This document shows, one piece after another, positions 16,746 to 25,221 of a DNA stretch of 38,234 nucleotides. Position 1 is the first letter of the stretch. Each line of letters begins with the position of its first letter. The notes below the pieces were generated by a model. The model ran no database searches. It had not been told where the DNA came from and saw nothing but the letters and a program-made list of their open reading frames with translations. The stretch comes from a virus. Made by a program: the position numbers and the translations under genes. The stretch lies in the IMG/VR virus record IMGVR_UViG_3300005563_000025, positions 1 through 38,234 of that record; one strand, written 5' to 3'.

Positions 16746-17327
16746 GTGCAGCCTATTGTAACTAAAAAATTAGTTTTAAGCGATTCAGATACCGGCGTAA
16801 AGTCTATGGCCTTCGTAGACGCTCCGGCAATAATGGTTAACTGGTTCGCTTTTTCAGAGCAAAAGGTAATATCCTTCGCTGTTCAAAACGAAGATCAGCG
16901 GATTGTTTTCGGTCCGGCGCTTATACCAAACCTTCCTATTCCACGCATCGACGAGTTCGGAAATCAGTTCATTGTTTACATGGACGATCAAACAATCCAG
17001 GAGGTGGCCTTAAGATACATGCAGCAAGGCCGACAAAACTCGGCAAATGAAATGCACGACCCAACAAAAACCGTTTCAGGGGTAACAATATTCGAAAGCT
17101 TTATTACAAACAAAGACAGATCAAACCCTCCCGTGGGTTTTGAAAGCCTGCCTTTAGGCACCTGGTTTATTTCAGCCAAAGTGAACAACGATGAGCTATG
17201 GGCTAAGATAAAATCAGGCGAGTTTAAGGGCTTTTCAATCGAAGGTTTTTTCGAACACGAACCGGCGCCAACCTTAGACTATCAACAGGTTGAAGCAATT
17301 ACAGAAAGTATTTTAAGCCAAAGTTAA
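16746..17327 (+). CDS. Prohead protease (XkdF/Peptidase S78_2-like)
   Basis: A 193-residue protein from a GTG start. It shows the head-maturation protease pattern: ANEMHD with the likely catalytic His104, VSGVTIFESFI, LPLGTWFISAKV, and IKSGEFKGFSIEGFF with the likely catalytic Ser164. The family cleaves scaffold and capsid delta domains inside the prohead. It is followed by the scaffold and capsid genes, which fits. The start codon is odd because an ATG lies two bases upstream in another frame. Confidence 0.8.
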   Translation: MQPIVTKKLVLSDSDTGVKSMAFVDAPAIMVNWFAFSEQKVISFAVQNEDQRIVFGPALIPNLPIPRIDEFGNQFIVYMDDQTIQEVALRYMQQGRQNSANEMHDPTKTVSGVTIFESFITNKDRSNPPVGFESLPLGTWFISAKVNNDELWAKIKSGEFKGFSIEGFFEHEPAPTLDYQQVEAITESILSQS

Positions 17328-17346
17328 AATTATTGGATATAAGGGT
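17328..17346 (+). promoter_or_regulatory. Repeated leader motif, copy 3
   Basis: AATTATTGGATATAAGGGT lies directly before ATGAGC of the scaffold gene. It shares TTGGATATA and GGT with copies at 9797 and 16727 and fills the entire 19-base gap between the protease and scaffold genes. Confidence 0.4.
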
Positions 17347-17955
17347 ATGAGCATTAAAGATAAAACCGGTTTCCTGGCAGCGATGAACGAGATTATTCCC
17401 GTAGCGCTTCGCGAGAAATTAAAAGCCTTGATTACAAAGTTTGACGCCGCGCCTCCTGTTAACGTGGACAAAACCATGAAAACAAAAGACGGGGCAATGA
17501 CTATTTCGGTGGCCGGTGAGCCTGTTGCTGGAGCCGCGGTGATGGATATTACTTCTGGCGCTCCTATAGCGTTGGTAGACGGAACATACGAATTAGAAGA
17601 CGGTTCAAGTATCACGGTAGCTAGCGGAGTAATTACTGCCGTTACACCAGCCGCCACTCCTGCTATTGATCCAGGCTTGGATATGGGGGCTAAGTTCTCT
17701 GCTCAGTTTGCCGCTCAGGCTACCGAGTTGGCAGCTGTAGCGACTTCTTTAAAAGAAATCAAAGCCGAAAACAAAGAGCTTAAACAGTCAATCGCAGACA
17801 TCACAGAGCTTAATAAATATCTGGTTGAGTTCGTGAAGACCGCCATCGATACACCGGTAAAAGACGAACCTGTAAGAAAAGAATTACCTAAACCCTGGGA
17901 CCAAATGAGCGGCAGAGAAAAAGCAGCTTGGAAAAGAGAGAATCCAATTAAATAA
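17347..17955 (+). CDS. Putative capsid scaffold protein
   Basis: A 202-residue protein. Residues about 45-105 form a beta-type DG-repeat region (VAGEPVAGAAVMDITSGAPI, DGTYELEDGSSITVASG), and residues about 125-165 form a coiled coil (LKEIKAENKELKQSIADITE). This beta-then-coil plan between a maturation protease and the capsid gene is typical of scaffolds in Bacteroidetes phages. The C-terminus (PWDQMSGREKAAWKRENPIK) is conserved in style. Confidence 0.6.
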   Translation: MSIKDKTGFLAAMNEIIPVALREKLKALITKFDAAPPVNVDKTMKTKDGAMTISVAGEPVAGAAVMDITSGAPIALVDGTYELEDGSSITVASGVITAVTPAATPAIDPGLDMGAKFSAQFAAQATELAAVATSLKEIKAENKELKQSIADITELNKYLVEFVKTAIDTPVKDEPVRKELPKPWDQMSGREKAAWKRENPIK

Positions 17956-17958
17956 GAC

Positions 17959-18219
17959 ATGGCAAAATACAAATTCACCGACAAAGTACCTTTTTATAAG
18001 GTAGAGAAATTCAGCAACGACCCGGAAAAACCAGGCTTTGTGATTGGCTTTGAACCGAAACAAGGCGTTCAGGCATTCGGGCCTCAAACAGGATTGATCT
18101 ATGAAGATCAGCTGACCGATGCGATTGTAGACTTCCTGAGTTCAAAAACGGACGGAACACCCGACAACAAGCCCATGTATGCTGGGTGGTTCGAAAAAGC
18201 ATCAGAATCAAAAAAGTAA
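17959..18219 (+). CDS. Small protein of the capsid block
   Basis: An 86-residue protein (AKYKFTDKVPFYKVEKFSND at the start). It lies between scaffold and capsid with 3- and 20-base gaps, so a head decoration or assembly role is possible. No family recognised. Confidence 0.5.
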   Translation: MAKYKFTDKVPFYKVEKFSNDPEKPGFVIGFEPKQGVQAFGPQTGLIYEDQLTDAIVDFLSSKTDGTPDNKPMYAGWFEKASESKK

Positions 18220-18239
18220 AAAATTAAACTCTCAATAAA

Positions 18240-19271
18240 ATGGCAATTTCGTACACACCGGTAGACATAAGGGGTAAAGCCTTCCCGGAAGTAATTGAAG
18301 AACTATTATTCGGCACCAAGACCCTTGACCAGGAATTGGTAACATTTGAAGATGATGTGAAAGCAAATACCATCTTTACCGAATCTTCGGCGACTGTGGC
18401 AATGCAGGCTTACACTTCTGGTGTGCCTACATCCTCTGGAACCTTAACCTCGTTCGATACTTTGGTAACGCCTATTAAGGTGATGTTCTACCAGGAGTAC
18501 GACATGAACACTATTCGTTCATCACGGTTCAACCAGGACATGAAAATAGGCGCATGGAATACAGATTCCAATCTGTACATGCAGACAGTTATCGACCTGT
18601 ATAACCGCAAGTGTGCCGCTACCACAGAAGCAAAATGGTGGAATAACATCACCTCCGCAACTCAAACAGCGATTGCCGCTTTAACGCCGGGCGCTGGTCA
18701 GGGTTCTGTTGGCGCAGCTGAGCAAACTTACGCAGCGTCATTGACCGCCGGTCAGTTTAACGGTGTAGTAACCTACATGATTTACAACGCGTCAAACGCA
18801 GCTGCTACGGCAGGCGTAGGAGGCCGTATCAAAGTAGCAGGTACTACTATTTCTGCAACAAATATTAAAACTGAGTACGACAAAGTTTATGCCGCAATTC
18901 CTTCACTGGTTCTGAATCAGACCGACGAGCCGCCAATGTTTTACGTGCCGTACTCGCACATGCAGTATATCAACCAGTTCAATAACGTGGCCACAAACTA
19001 CAAGGATGTGTTTATCACTACCGACCTTGGCAAGCCAACACAAAAGGTGTTCTTCTACGGCTTACAGGTGAACTTCGTGCCGCTGCCTGAGAACTGTATT
19101 ATCGCAGCTCGTAAATCTCACATCTGCTGGATCACTGATAAGTTTGACGACTTATCATACATCCTGACCGACAAAGCGTACTTAAACGCTGATATTAAAT
19201 TCATCAAACAGGTGTTCACCATTTTTGCACACGTGATGAACCAGGCCTATAATGTGCTTTATCTCGGATAA
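18240..19271 (+). CDS. Major capsid protein
   Basis: A 343-residue protein with the expected size, position (after protease and scaffold) and composition of an HK97-fold capsid subunit. It starts ISYTPVDIRGKAFPEVIEELL, has a P-loop-like GIKV-type strand TPIKVMFYQEYDMN, and ends in IFAHVMNQAYNVLYLG. The identity is by context and overall pattern, not by a single diagnostic motif. Its TAA overlaps the next ATG. A strong terminator after the following gene suggests high expression of this pair. Confidence 0.75.
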   Translation: MAISYTPVDIRGKAFPEVIEELLFGTKTLDQELVTFEDDVKANTIFTESSATVAMQAYTSGVPTSSGTLTSFDTLVTPIKVMFYQEYDMNTIRSSRFNQDMKIGAWNTDSNLYMQTVIDLYNRKCAATTEAKWWNNITSATQTAIAALTPGAGQGSVGAAEQTYAASLTAGQFNGVVTYMIYNASNAAATAGVGGRIKVAGTTISATNIKTEYDKVYAAIPSLVLNQTDEPPMFYVPYSHMQYINQFNNVATNYKDVFITTDLGKPTQKVFFYGLQVNFVPLPENCIIAARKSHICWITDKFDDLSYILTDKAYLNADIKFIKQVFTIFAHVMNQAYNVLYLG

Positions 19272-19801
19272 TGGCTTGCGCGCTAACATCGAATTTTACC
19301 TATCAGGGCTGTAAAGGCGCTCCGGGCGGATTGACCTCTGTGTATTTTACAGAGATCGCGAACCTGAATACGGCGACAATAGCCGCCGGTGTAATAACAG
19401 CCATGACGCTTAAAACCGGAAAGCTATTCAGGGAGTACGACCTTACTAATGAGTTGAGTTTCTTTTCAGACGACTTCGCTTATTCAAAGGAAAACGGCTC
19501 ACTGGTTTACACGCCAACGTTAAGCATTACGCTTTTGTCCATGCTGACCACTCTGCGCCAGGAGATTAAATTACTTGCTCAAAACACGCTGGTAATAATC
19601 ACCAAGGATAATTCAGACACGCCGGTTTACCGGGTGCTGGGTTACTACAGGGGAATGGATGCGATCACCGGAACCGCTGGATCTGGAACCGCTATGGCTG
19701 ATGGACAAAAGCAGGTTGTCACTTTTGAAGGCAAGGAAAACGGCCCGGCTTTAGAGCTGACCTCTTCCCTGATCGCATCGTTAATAGTGGCAGCGCCTTA
19801 A
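19271..19801 (+). CDS. Candidate major tail tube protein
   Basis: A 176-residue beta-rich protein. The segments SNFTYQGCKGAPGGLTSVYFTEIANL and LRQEIKLLAQNTLVIITKDNSD resemble a conserved Bacteroidetes phage structural protein that I believe forms the tail tube. It is coupled to the capsid gene by TAATG, which fits a high-copy product. The alternative is a capsid decoration protein. Confidence 0.5.
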   Translation: MACALTSNFTYQGCKGAPGGLTSVYFTEIANLNTATIAAGVITAMTLKTGKLFREYDLTNELSFFSDDFAYSKENGSLVYTPTLSITLLSMLTTLRQEIKLLAQNTLVIITKDNSDTPVYRVLGYYRGMDAITGTAGSGTAMADGQKQVVTFEGKENGPALELTSSLIASLIVAAP

Positions 19802-19828
19802 AAATATTTCTTTGTTCTCTGGGTTAAG

Positions 19829-19860
19829 AAGCCATCTAATTTATTTGGATGGCTTTTTTT
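19829..19860 (+). terminator. Rho-independent terminator
   Basis: AAGCCATC pairs with GATGGCTT across an 11-base loop and is followed by a run of T (19854-19860). It closes the protease-scaffold-capsid-tube block and may set capsid mRNA levels apart from the portal and fibre genes. Confidence 0.85.
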
Positions 19861-19864
19861 AAAA

Positions 19865-20263
19865 ATGACAATAAATAAGAATGCGATAAATGATATAGTG
19901 GTAACCGTCACAGAAAAGACGACCATTGATAATCCTATTTATTTATTCGAGTTCTTCAATAAGGAAACGAAGGATTTTTCGTACTGCATTTCAGAGAACA
20001 CAAGCACCCAGGATAGGTACGATTCATTTTCGATAGAAGACACTAATACGCCCGACCCTTTGATGGGCCAGGTTAATTTAACCACCGGTGAATACAGGTA
20101 TAAGATCTACCAACAAACCAGCTCAACAAATTTAGACCCGGACAATACCACGCCCGCTGAATTTACCGATTGGGTAGAGCAGGGCGTTTTAGACGTTTTC
20201 GGAACAGAAACCAGCCCTTCGCAATACGAAGGAGCTACAACAAATACCGCTTATGGCTCGTAA
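19865..20263 (+). CDS. Small structural protein
   Basis: A 132-residue beta-rich protein. TINKNAINDIVVTVTEKTTI, YLFEFFNKET, and YRYKIYQQTSSTNLDPD are a pattern I recall from Bacteroidetes phage structural regions, without known function. Its end overlaps the portal gene by 11 bases. Confidence 0.6.
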   Translation: MTINKNAINDIVVTVTEKTTIDNPIYLFEFFNKETKDFSYCISENTSTQDRYDSFSIEDTNTPDPLMGQVNLTTGEYRYKIYQQTSSTNLDPDNTTPAEFTDWVEQGVLDVFGTETSPSQYEGATTNTAYGS

Positions 20264-22262
20264 AGTAGCAAGGCTCACAACCTTTAAATCTGATCACCAG
20301 TTGGTCGTTCGCAAGGATGTGAACCGCAATATCTTGCTTTATGGGAAGGATAATAAATACCCTGGTTATCTTCTTAAACTTTACAAGGAGCAACCCACAC
20401 ACGGGTCGATAGTAAACGGCAAAGCAATGTACCTGGCCGGGCTTGGTTTAAAACCTAAGTCTGAAAACCCACAGGCTCAGGCCTGGCTTGATCGGGCTAA
20501 TCCTTCTGAATCCTGGTACGATATTTCATTAAAGATCAACAAAGACAAGCCATTATACGGGGCCTTTGCTATACGTGTAGTACCTAATGTCATTGGTGTT
20601 CCGCTGTGGTATTTCCACATGGACTGGGGCAAGCTGAGGATTTCTGACTGCGGCACTGAGGTTAAGCATTCGGATAACTGGGACGACAGAAACTGCCAGG
20701 TAGACACTTACCCTATTTGGTACCCAGGATGCAAGGAGTGTTCTGTTTATATATTCAGGACCTATAATCCTTCTGTTAAGAAAATCGAAGCAGAATACCC
20801 TGCCACAGAATACGAGGCTGCTATTATGGATATTGACACCGAGGTAAGGGTGTCAAATTTCTTTAACTCGCTTGTTATTAACGGCTTCTCAGCCGCGACA
20901 GTGATAACTATTTACGGAGGCAAACCAGAAACCCAGCAGGAAGAAGACGAGGTCGTTAACTCTATTATGGGCCGGCACGAAGGCGACGAGAAAGCCGGTA
21001 GGACCGCTATTATCTGGGCGGATAAAAAAGACGACGGAGGGGCAGACATTCAAACGGTTGACGCTACAGATCTTGATAAGCAATTCCAAGAAGTGTCTAA
21101 AAGGAATGCAAAGAATATCTATGCCGCCCACGCAGCTCCGGCAGAACTCTTCGCATACATTTCTGATGTATCAACAGTATTTGATGTAACGCACATTGTA
21201 GAGCAAAGCGAGTTATTTATGAACTCTTATGTGATCCCAAAGCAAAAAGAAGAGCTTAAAATGATCTCTCTTTTTTATGAGCTAAGGACCGGCCAGAAAG
21301 AAGAGTTTATAAAGGAGCAGTTTGAACCCATCGGGCTTGACCTTCCTTTAGAAAAACAGCCTGTGGTTGACGCATTAAACGGGCGGGACCCGAATATTAT
21401 CTTAAACTACCTGGATAAGAAATACAAACTAAATCTGCCAAAAACAGATAGTCCAAATGGTCAAATAGTAGCACCGGTTCAGCAGGTTAACGATCACCTA
21501 AAAAACCTAACAGCTCAACAATCAATGGCTATTGACCGCGTGGTGAGGAAGTATAAAAAGGGCACTTACTCAGAAGCGCAGGCCACTATTTTACTAAAAA
21601 GCTACGGCCTTACCGATGAAGAAATTAAGCAATTTTTAGAAATTGTTCCTACGGCCGTTCCGATACAGCAAAGGATTCAAATGTCAAGGAGTGAAAAGTT
21701 TTTTGAACTATTTGATAAATACGCCCATGACATTCAGGACGATGAGCTTTTGGAAACCAAATTTATCGGCATGGAGCAGCTTCGGTCTTATTCGTTTGCC
21801 GGAGAAGACGAAATAAGAAACTCCGTTCTTAACCAGGTAAAAGGCAACCCGGATGCAAGCGAAGAAAAAATAGCCGGAATCCTTGGGGTGAGTAAAGCTG
21901 TTGTTGTTTCTGCTCTCGCCTGGTTATTGACCAAGGGATTGATTGAGAAAACCGGTAGTAATTTATTTCCAACGGTAAAAGGAATCAATAAAGATGCCCA
22001 GGTAACGGAGGTTTATACTGAATATACATACGGCAAAAGACCGGACGTTGAAGGTCCTGCGATCATCCCAACCACCCGTGATTTCTGCCGGCAGATGCTG
22101 AGCAGGCATGGATATGGGAAAAAAGCTTTGACGTTTGAAGCGATAGATTCTATGACCAACGAATTCGGCGAGGATGTATGGAGCTATCGGGGCGGCTGGT
22201 ATGGTAACGAGCCTTGGTGTCGCCACGTATGGATTGCACAAACTAAAGTAAGGAGGAAATAA
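20253..22262 (+). CDS. Portal protein with C-terminal extension
   Basis: A 669-residue protein. Residues about 1-400 are portal-like (YGKDNKYPGYLLKLYKEQPTH at the start; HAAPAELFAYISDVSTVFD in the clip/wing part). After a linker, residues about 518-570 form a winged-helix-like domain (EIRNSVLNQVKGNPDASEEK, GVSKAVVVSALAWLLTKGLI). The last 60 residues hold FCRQMLSRHGYGKKALTFEAID, DVWSYRGGWYG and PWCRHVW, a Cys/His-bearing domain found at the ends of Bacteroidetes phage portal or minor head proteins. Portals are usually 400-550 residues, so this is a fusion. It is far from terL, which is unusual. Confidence 0.75.
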   Translation: MARKVARLTTFKSDHQLVVRKDVNRNILLYGKDNKYPGYLLKLYKEQPTHGSIVNGKAMYLAGLGLKPKSENPQAQAWLDRANPSESWYDISLKINKDKPLYGAFAIRVVPNVIGVPLWYFHMDWGKLRISDCGTEVKHSDNWDDRNCQVDTYPIWYPGCKECSVYIFRTYNPSVKKIEAEYPATEYEAAIMDIDTEVRVSNFFNSLVINGFSAATVITIYGGKPETQQEEDEVVNSIMGRHEGDEKAGRTAIIWADKKDDGGADIQTVDATDLDKQFQEVSKRNAKNIYAAHAAPAELFAYISDVSTVFDVTHIVEQSELFMNSYVIPKQKEELKMISLFYELRTGQKEEFIKEQFEPIGLDLPLEKQPVVDALNGRDPNIILNYLDKKYKLNLPKTDSPNGQIVAPVQQVNDHLKNLTAQQSMAIDRVVRKYKKGTYSEAQATILLKSYGLTDEEIKQFLEIVPTAVPIQQRIQMSRSEKFFELFDKYAHDIQDDELLETKFIGMEQLRSYSFAGEDEIRNSVLNQVKGNPDASEEKIAGILGVSKAVVVSALAWLLTKGLIEKTGSNLFPTVKGINKDAQVTEVYTEYTYGKRPDVEGPAIIPTTRDFCRQMLSRHGYGKKALTFEAIDSMTNEFGEDVWSYRGGWYGNEPWCRHVWIAQTKVRRK

Positions 22263-22846
22263 TGCAGCTGTTACTATCTCAAAAATACCTAAAGGATAAT
22301 TCTTTAATCACGGATAACGTTGATTTTGAATTATTGACACCTGTTATTATTGCCACTCAACGGCTTAAGATAAAGCCTATTCTCGGGTCGAATCTTTACG
22401 ACAGAGTTCTATCTGAATCGACGCCTGTTAACGGCGCTTATCCTAATTTAAGTGACGCCATAAGAACGCTATGTGACGATTATATTCTACCCGCAATGGT
22501 TTGGTTTGTTCAGGCGGATAGCATTCTGCCTTTGAAATTCAGATTAATGAATAAGGGCCTGATGGAAAAAAGCGGGGAAAACAGCCAGCCGGTTACTACT
22601 GACGACGCGCTTATGTTTGAGCAAAGGTGTTTAAATAAAGCGCAGAACTTCGCCAGGGACACCGAAAAATACATTCAGGCCAATCCTTCGCTATACCCGG
22701 AGTACTTTAATAACACAGGTATAGACAAGACGTTTCCAGACCGAAAACCTTTTAAATCACCATTCTATACTTCGGGCCCAAGGCCTGGGTATAAAGACTA
22801 TTCCAACTTAGTTAACCCTAAAGACAACCCGCAATGGCCAGATTAA
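22262..22846 (+). CDS. Head-tail connector-like protein (DUF6712-like)
   Basis: A 194-residue protein. The first half (LTPVIIATQRLKIKPILGSNLYDRVL and LCDDYILPAMVWF) matches the helical plan of gp6-type adaptor proteins that bind under the portal. The position right after the portal agrees. It is coupled to the portal gene (stop and ATG overlap). Confidence 0.6.
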   Translation: MQLLLSQKYLKDNSLITDNVDFELLTPVIIATQRLKIKPILGSNLYDRVLSESTPVNGAYPNLSDAIRTLCDDYILPAMVWFVQADSILPLKFRLMNKGLMEKSGENSQPVTTDDALMFEQRCLNKAQNFARDTEKYIQANPSLYPEYFNNTGIDKTFPDRKPFKSPFYTSGPRPGYKDYSNLVNPKDNPQWPD

Positions 22847-22962
22847 AAAAACTAAAAGACGAAAAGAAATTTAAAAAAGCCTACAAACTTGACCTTAAAT
22901 CAAATACTAAACCACATCCAGCGGTTCCAGCAGAGCCACCGACAGTTAAAGGCGTTCTTTAA
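22834..22962 (+). CDS. Possible 42-residue Lys-rich protein
   Basis: An ATG at 22834 overlaps the end of the connector gene and opens a 42-residue frame (ARLKKLKDEKKFKKAYKLDL, then a proline-rich tail). It overlaps the 5' part of the next gene, whose own start is a TTG. Coding is possible because it is coupled and covers the gap, but the overlap of 74 bases argues some caution. Confidence 0.35.
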   Translation: MARLKKLKDEKKFKKAYKLDLKSNTKPHPAVPAEPPTVKGVL

Positions 22963-23398
22963 CGATCTGCTTTCGGAGTACGCTACTGGGAAAGGAGGGC
23001 TTTACCCAGTTCTTACATGTACGGTTTTGCCGTCACCGTTCAGTGAAGGTAAGGAGGTGTTTACGTTTGAGTTTGGGGTTTTTGATAAAATGAACCTTGA
23101 CTGGTCAAATGAAATAGAGGTTTTGAGTGACACCAGGTTAATATGTTTAGATCTACTGGCGTTCATTAAAAACAACCCGGATTTCAAAAAACTGAGCCTT
23201 GAACTACCGGTTACGCTCGAGCCTCACACGGAACAGTTCGACGACGCGGTTACGGGCCATTTTATGACCGTCAATTTGTATCAGCCTACGTTCCTGGATT
23301 TCTGCGGGTTGCCTATCTCACAAGATGAAGTGGCCTACTCAACAGAAGATGGAGAAGACTTTATAACAGAAGATGGAAAAACTTTAATACTTAGCTAA
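22889..23398 (+). CDS. Neck or tail-terminator-like protein
   Basis: A 169-residue protein starting with TTG, the only in-frame start after the stop at 22853. The pattern LNQILNHIQRFQQSHRQLKAFF, then EIEVLSDTRLICLDLLAFI, then GHFMTVNLYQPTFLDFCGLP resembles a conserved protein of Bacteroidetes phages placed after the adaptor, probably in head-tail joining or tail completion. The C-terminal YSTEDGEDFITEDGKTLI has a small internal EDG repeat. Confidence 0.55.
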   Translation: MTLNQILNHIQRFQQSHRQLKAFFNDLLSEYATGKGGLYPVLTCTVLPSPFSEGKEVFTFEFGVFDKMNLDWSNEIEVLSDTRLICLDLLAFIKNNPDFKKLSLELPVTLEPHTEQFDDAVTGHFMTVNLYQPTFLDFCGLPISQDEVAYSTEDGEDFITEDGKTLILS

Positions 23399-23399
23399 A

Positions 23400-24737
23400 A
23401 TGTCAAAAAAATACACAGCGCTTCCGGATGCCGGAACTATCACGGGCGCAGAAATATTCGCGGTAGTACAAAGCGGCAGCAGTGTTAAAACCACCGTAAC
23501 TGCCGTTTCCAACTTCGCTTTAAACCAGGTGGACAGCGCTTTTGTTATTACTGCCCTTGGATATACGCCTTATAACAGTACCAACCCGTCGGGATACATC
23601 ACTGGGATAAATAGCGGCATGGTTACCACAGCGCTAGGATTCACCCCTTATAACGCCACAAATCCAAGCGGATACATTACAAGCGCAGCCCTTACGGGGT
23701 ATGCTACGCAGTCTTATGTAAACTCTCAAGGGTTTTTAACGAACGCTACAGGGCTTGTTTCAGCCGGCACAAACGTTTCTTTAACAGGAACCGGAACAGC
23801 TGTTGACCCTTATGTCATTTCAGCTTCGGGTGGAGGCGGTGGAGGTTCTTTGCCGGCAAGCGAAATTGGCTACGGAAACGGGACCACGATCGTAAGCAGC
23901 GCCAAGTTTACTAGGAACTCCACTACTGGATTGGTGAGCATTGGAAACTCCGTGGCTGATCTTGGGACTTACAGAACGGACATAGACACCATGTTAACTA
24001 TCGGCCGCTCTACAGATCCAACAGCAAACACAAATGCGCACGGCATGTCAGATGGAAGCTATTTTAAAAAGAACTTTAATTCCCTGGCGTATGCTTCCTG
24101 GACAGGAAATGTTACATATTTAGGGACTGTGGCATACGATCACTACGCCGGGTACCAAACCGCTTTAGTACTTGGAGATACTTGTACTTTGGGCTCAGCT
24201 TATGGACTTACACACAATGTATCAGTGGGAGCCGGAACCTCATTAACTTCAAAGTTCGACGTTTACGTAACGGACGGAACCGGCTCGGGAACGATTACCG
24301 ATCAAATCGGCCTGCAAGTAAACACACTCACTAAGGGCTCTGGCAAGAATTACGCGATTAACGTTCAATCGAATGATTCTAATTTCGGCGGGAATATCCG
24401 TATGACTACCTCCGGAAGTTCTACCGGCAGCTTAACGCCTGCTCTGAATTTCTACCACGCCAACACTTATAAAACCTCTTACGCGGTAGGTAAATTGAAC
24501 GCAAACAGCTCATCATTTCAAGTATATGTGGCAGGAGCGTCCCTTGTGGCAAATAAACTTATATGGGAACTTAACGGGGATGATCTTTCAAACACCGGCT
24601 CAGGCTCAAGCACGGCCACACTAAACGGAACATTTCAGTTTACAGATGTAACCAACACGAATCCGCAAAACGGCCAGATCTGGTTTGAGGGTGGAGTATT
24701 TAAAAAACGCCAGGGCGGCACAACAACCAACTTATAA
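23400..24737 (+). CDS. Tail fibre protein with GYTPYN repeats
   Basis: A 445-residue protein. Near residues 55-105 it has tandem collar-type repeats (ALGYTPYNSTNPSGYIT and ALGFTPYNATNPSGYIT), the hallmark of phage tail fibres. A Gly-rich hinge (GGGGGGS) follows near residue 147, then a beta-rich distal part. It probably contributes to host binding. It is coupled to the next gene (TAATG). Confidence 0.8.
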   Translation: MSKKYTALPDAGTITGAEIFAVVQSGSSVKTTVTAVSNFALNQVDSAFVITALGYTPYNSTNPSGYITGINSGMVTTALGFTPYNATNPSGYITSAALTGYATQSYVNSQGFLTNATGLVSAGTNVSLTGTGTAVDPYVISASGGGGGGSLPASEIGYGNGTTIVSSAKFTRNSTTGLVSIGNSVADLGTYRTDIDTMLTIGRSTDPTANTNAHGMSDGSYFKKNFNSLAYASWTGNVTYLGTVAYDHYAGYQTALVLGDTCTLGSAYGLTHNVSVGAGTSLTSKFDVYVTDGTGSGTITDQIGLQVNTLTKGSGKNYAINVQSNDSNFGGNIRMTTSGSSTGSLTPALNFYHANTYKTSYAVGKLNANSSSFQVYVAGASLVANKLIWELNGDDLSNTGSGSSTATLNGTFQFTDVTNTNPQNGQIWFEGGVFKKRQGGTTTNL

Positions 24738-25024
24738 TGAACACACTTCAAAGATTATTCATCGAAAAGCACCAGGATTTCATTGACAAGGTTATTGAAA
24801 CGGGCGAAATCGAACACAACGAAAAAGACCTGGCAGAGGTTCTTTATCACATCAATACTGAGTTGGGAGGAAAAGAAATCCCCGACGATAAAGTTTACGT
24901 AAAAACCGATAAGCCACACTTTAAAGGCGAACAGGTTCTATCAGATGAAACCGGACGGTATATTTTGGCCAAGAATCCCAAGGCACTCAAGGCAGCATTT
25001 AAACTAATCTTAAAAAACAAATAA
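24737..25024 (+). CDS. Small late protein sharing SDExGRYIL motif
   Basis: A 95-residue soluble protein after the fibre gene. Its middle part (KGEQVLSDETGRYILAK) aligns with a segment of the secreted protein at 6155-6583. No family is known to me. It may be a fibre-associated protein, by position only. Stop and start overlap with both neighbours. Confidence 0.55.
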   Translation: MNTLQRLFIEKHQDFIDKVIETGEIEHNEKDLAEVLYHINTELGGKEIPDDKVYVKTDKPHFKGEQVLSDETGRYILAKNPKALKAAFKLILKNK

Positions 25025-25221
25025 TGGCAAAAAAGGAAACGGCAGAGGAGGCGGCTGTAAAGGTTTTACAAGCTGCGCAAGAAAAAAAGCTCAAGGCGGC
25101 TACAGAAGAATTTAACACTTTTCTTTCAGCATGGTCACAGAAACACGGGACCGCGCTTTTGGTGAGCGGAATTTTTACTGGTAATCGGGCTGAGCCCCAT
25201 ATAACTGTGGTTATGAAATGA
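25024..25221 (+). CDS. Small helical protein
   Basis: A 65-residue protein with a charged helical N-terminal half (EEAAVKVLQAAQEKKLKAAT) and a short beta-like C-terminus (ALLVSGIFTGNRAEPHITVVMK). It overlaps its neighbours by one to four bases. Unknown function. Confidence 0.55.
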   Translation: MAKKETAEEAAVKVLQAAQEKKLKAATEEFNTFLSAWSQKHGTALLVSGIFTGNRAEPHITVVMK

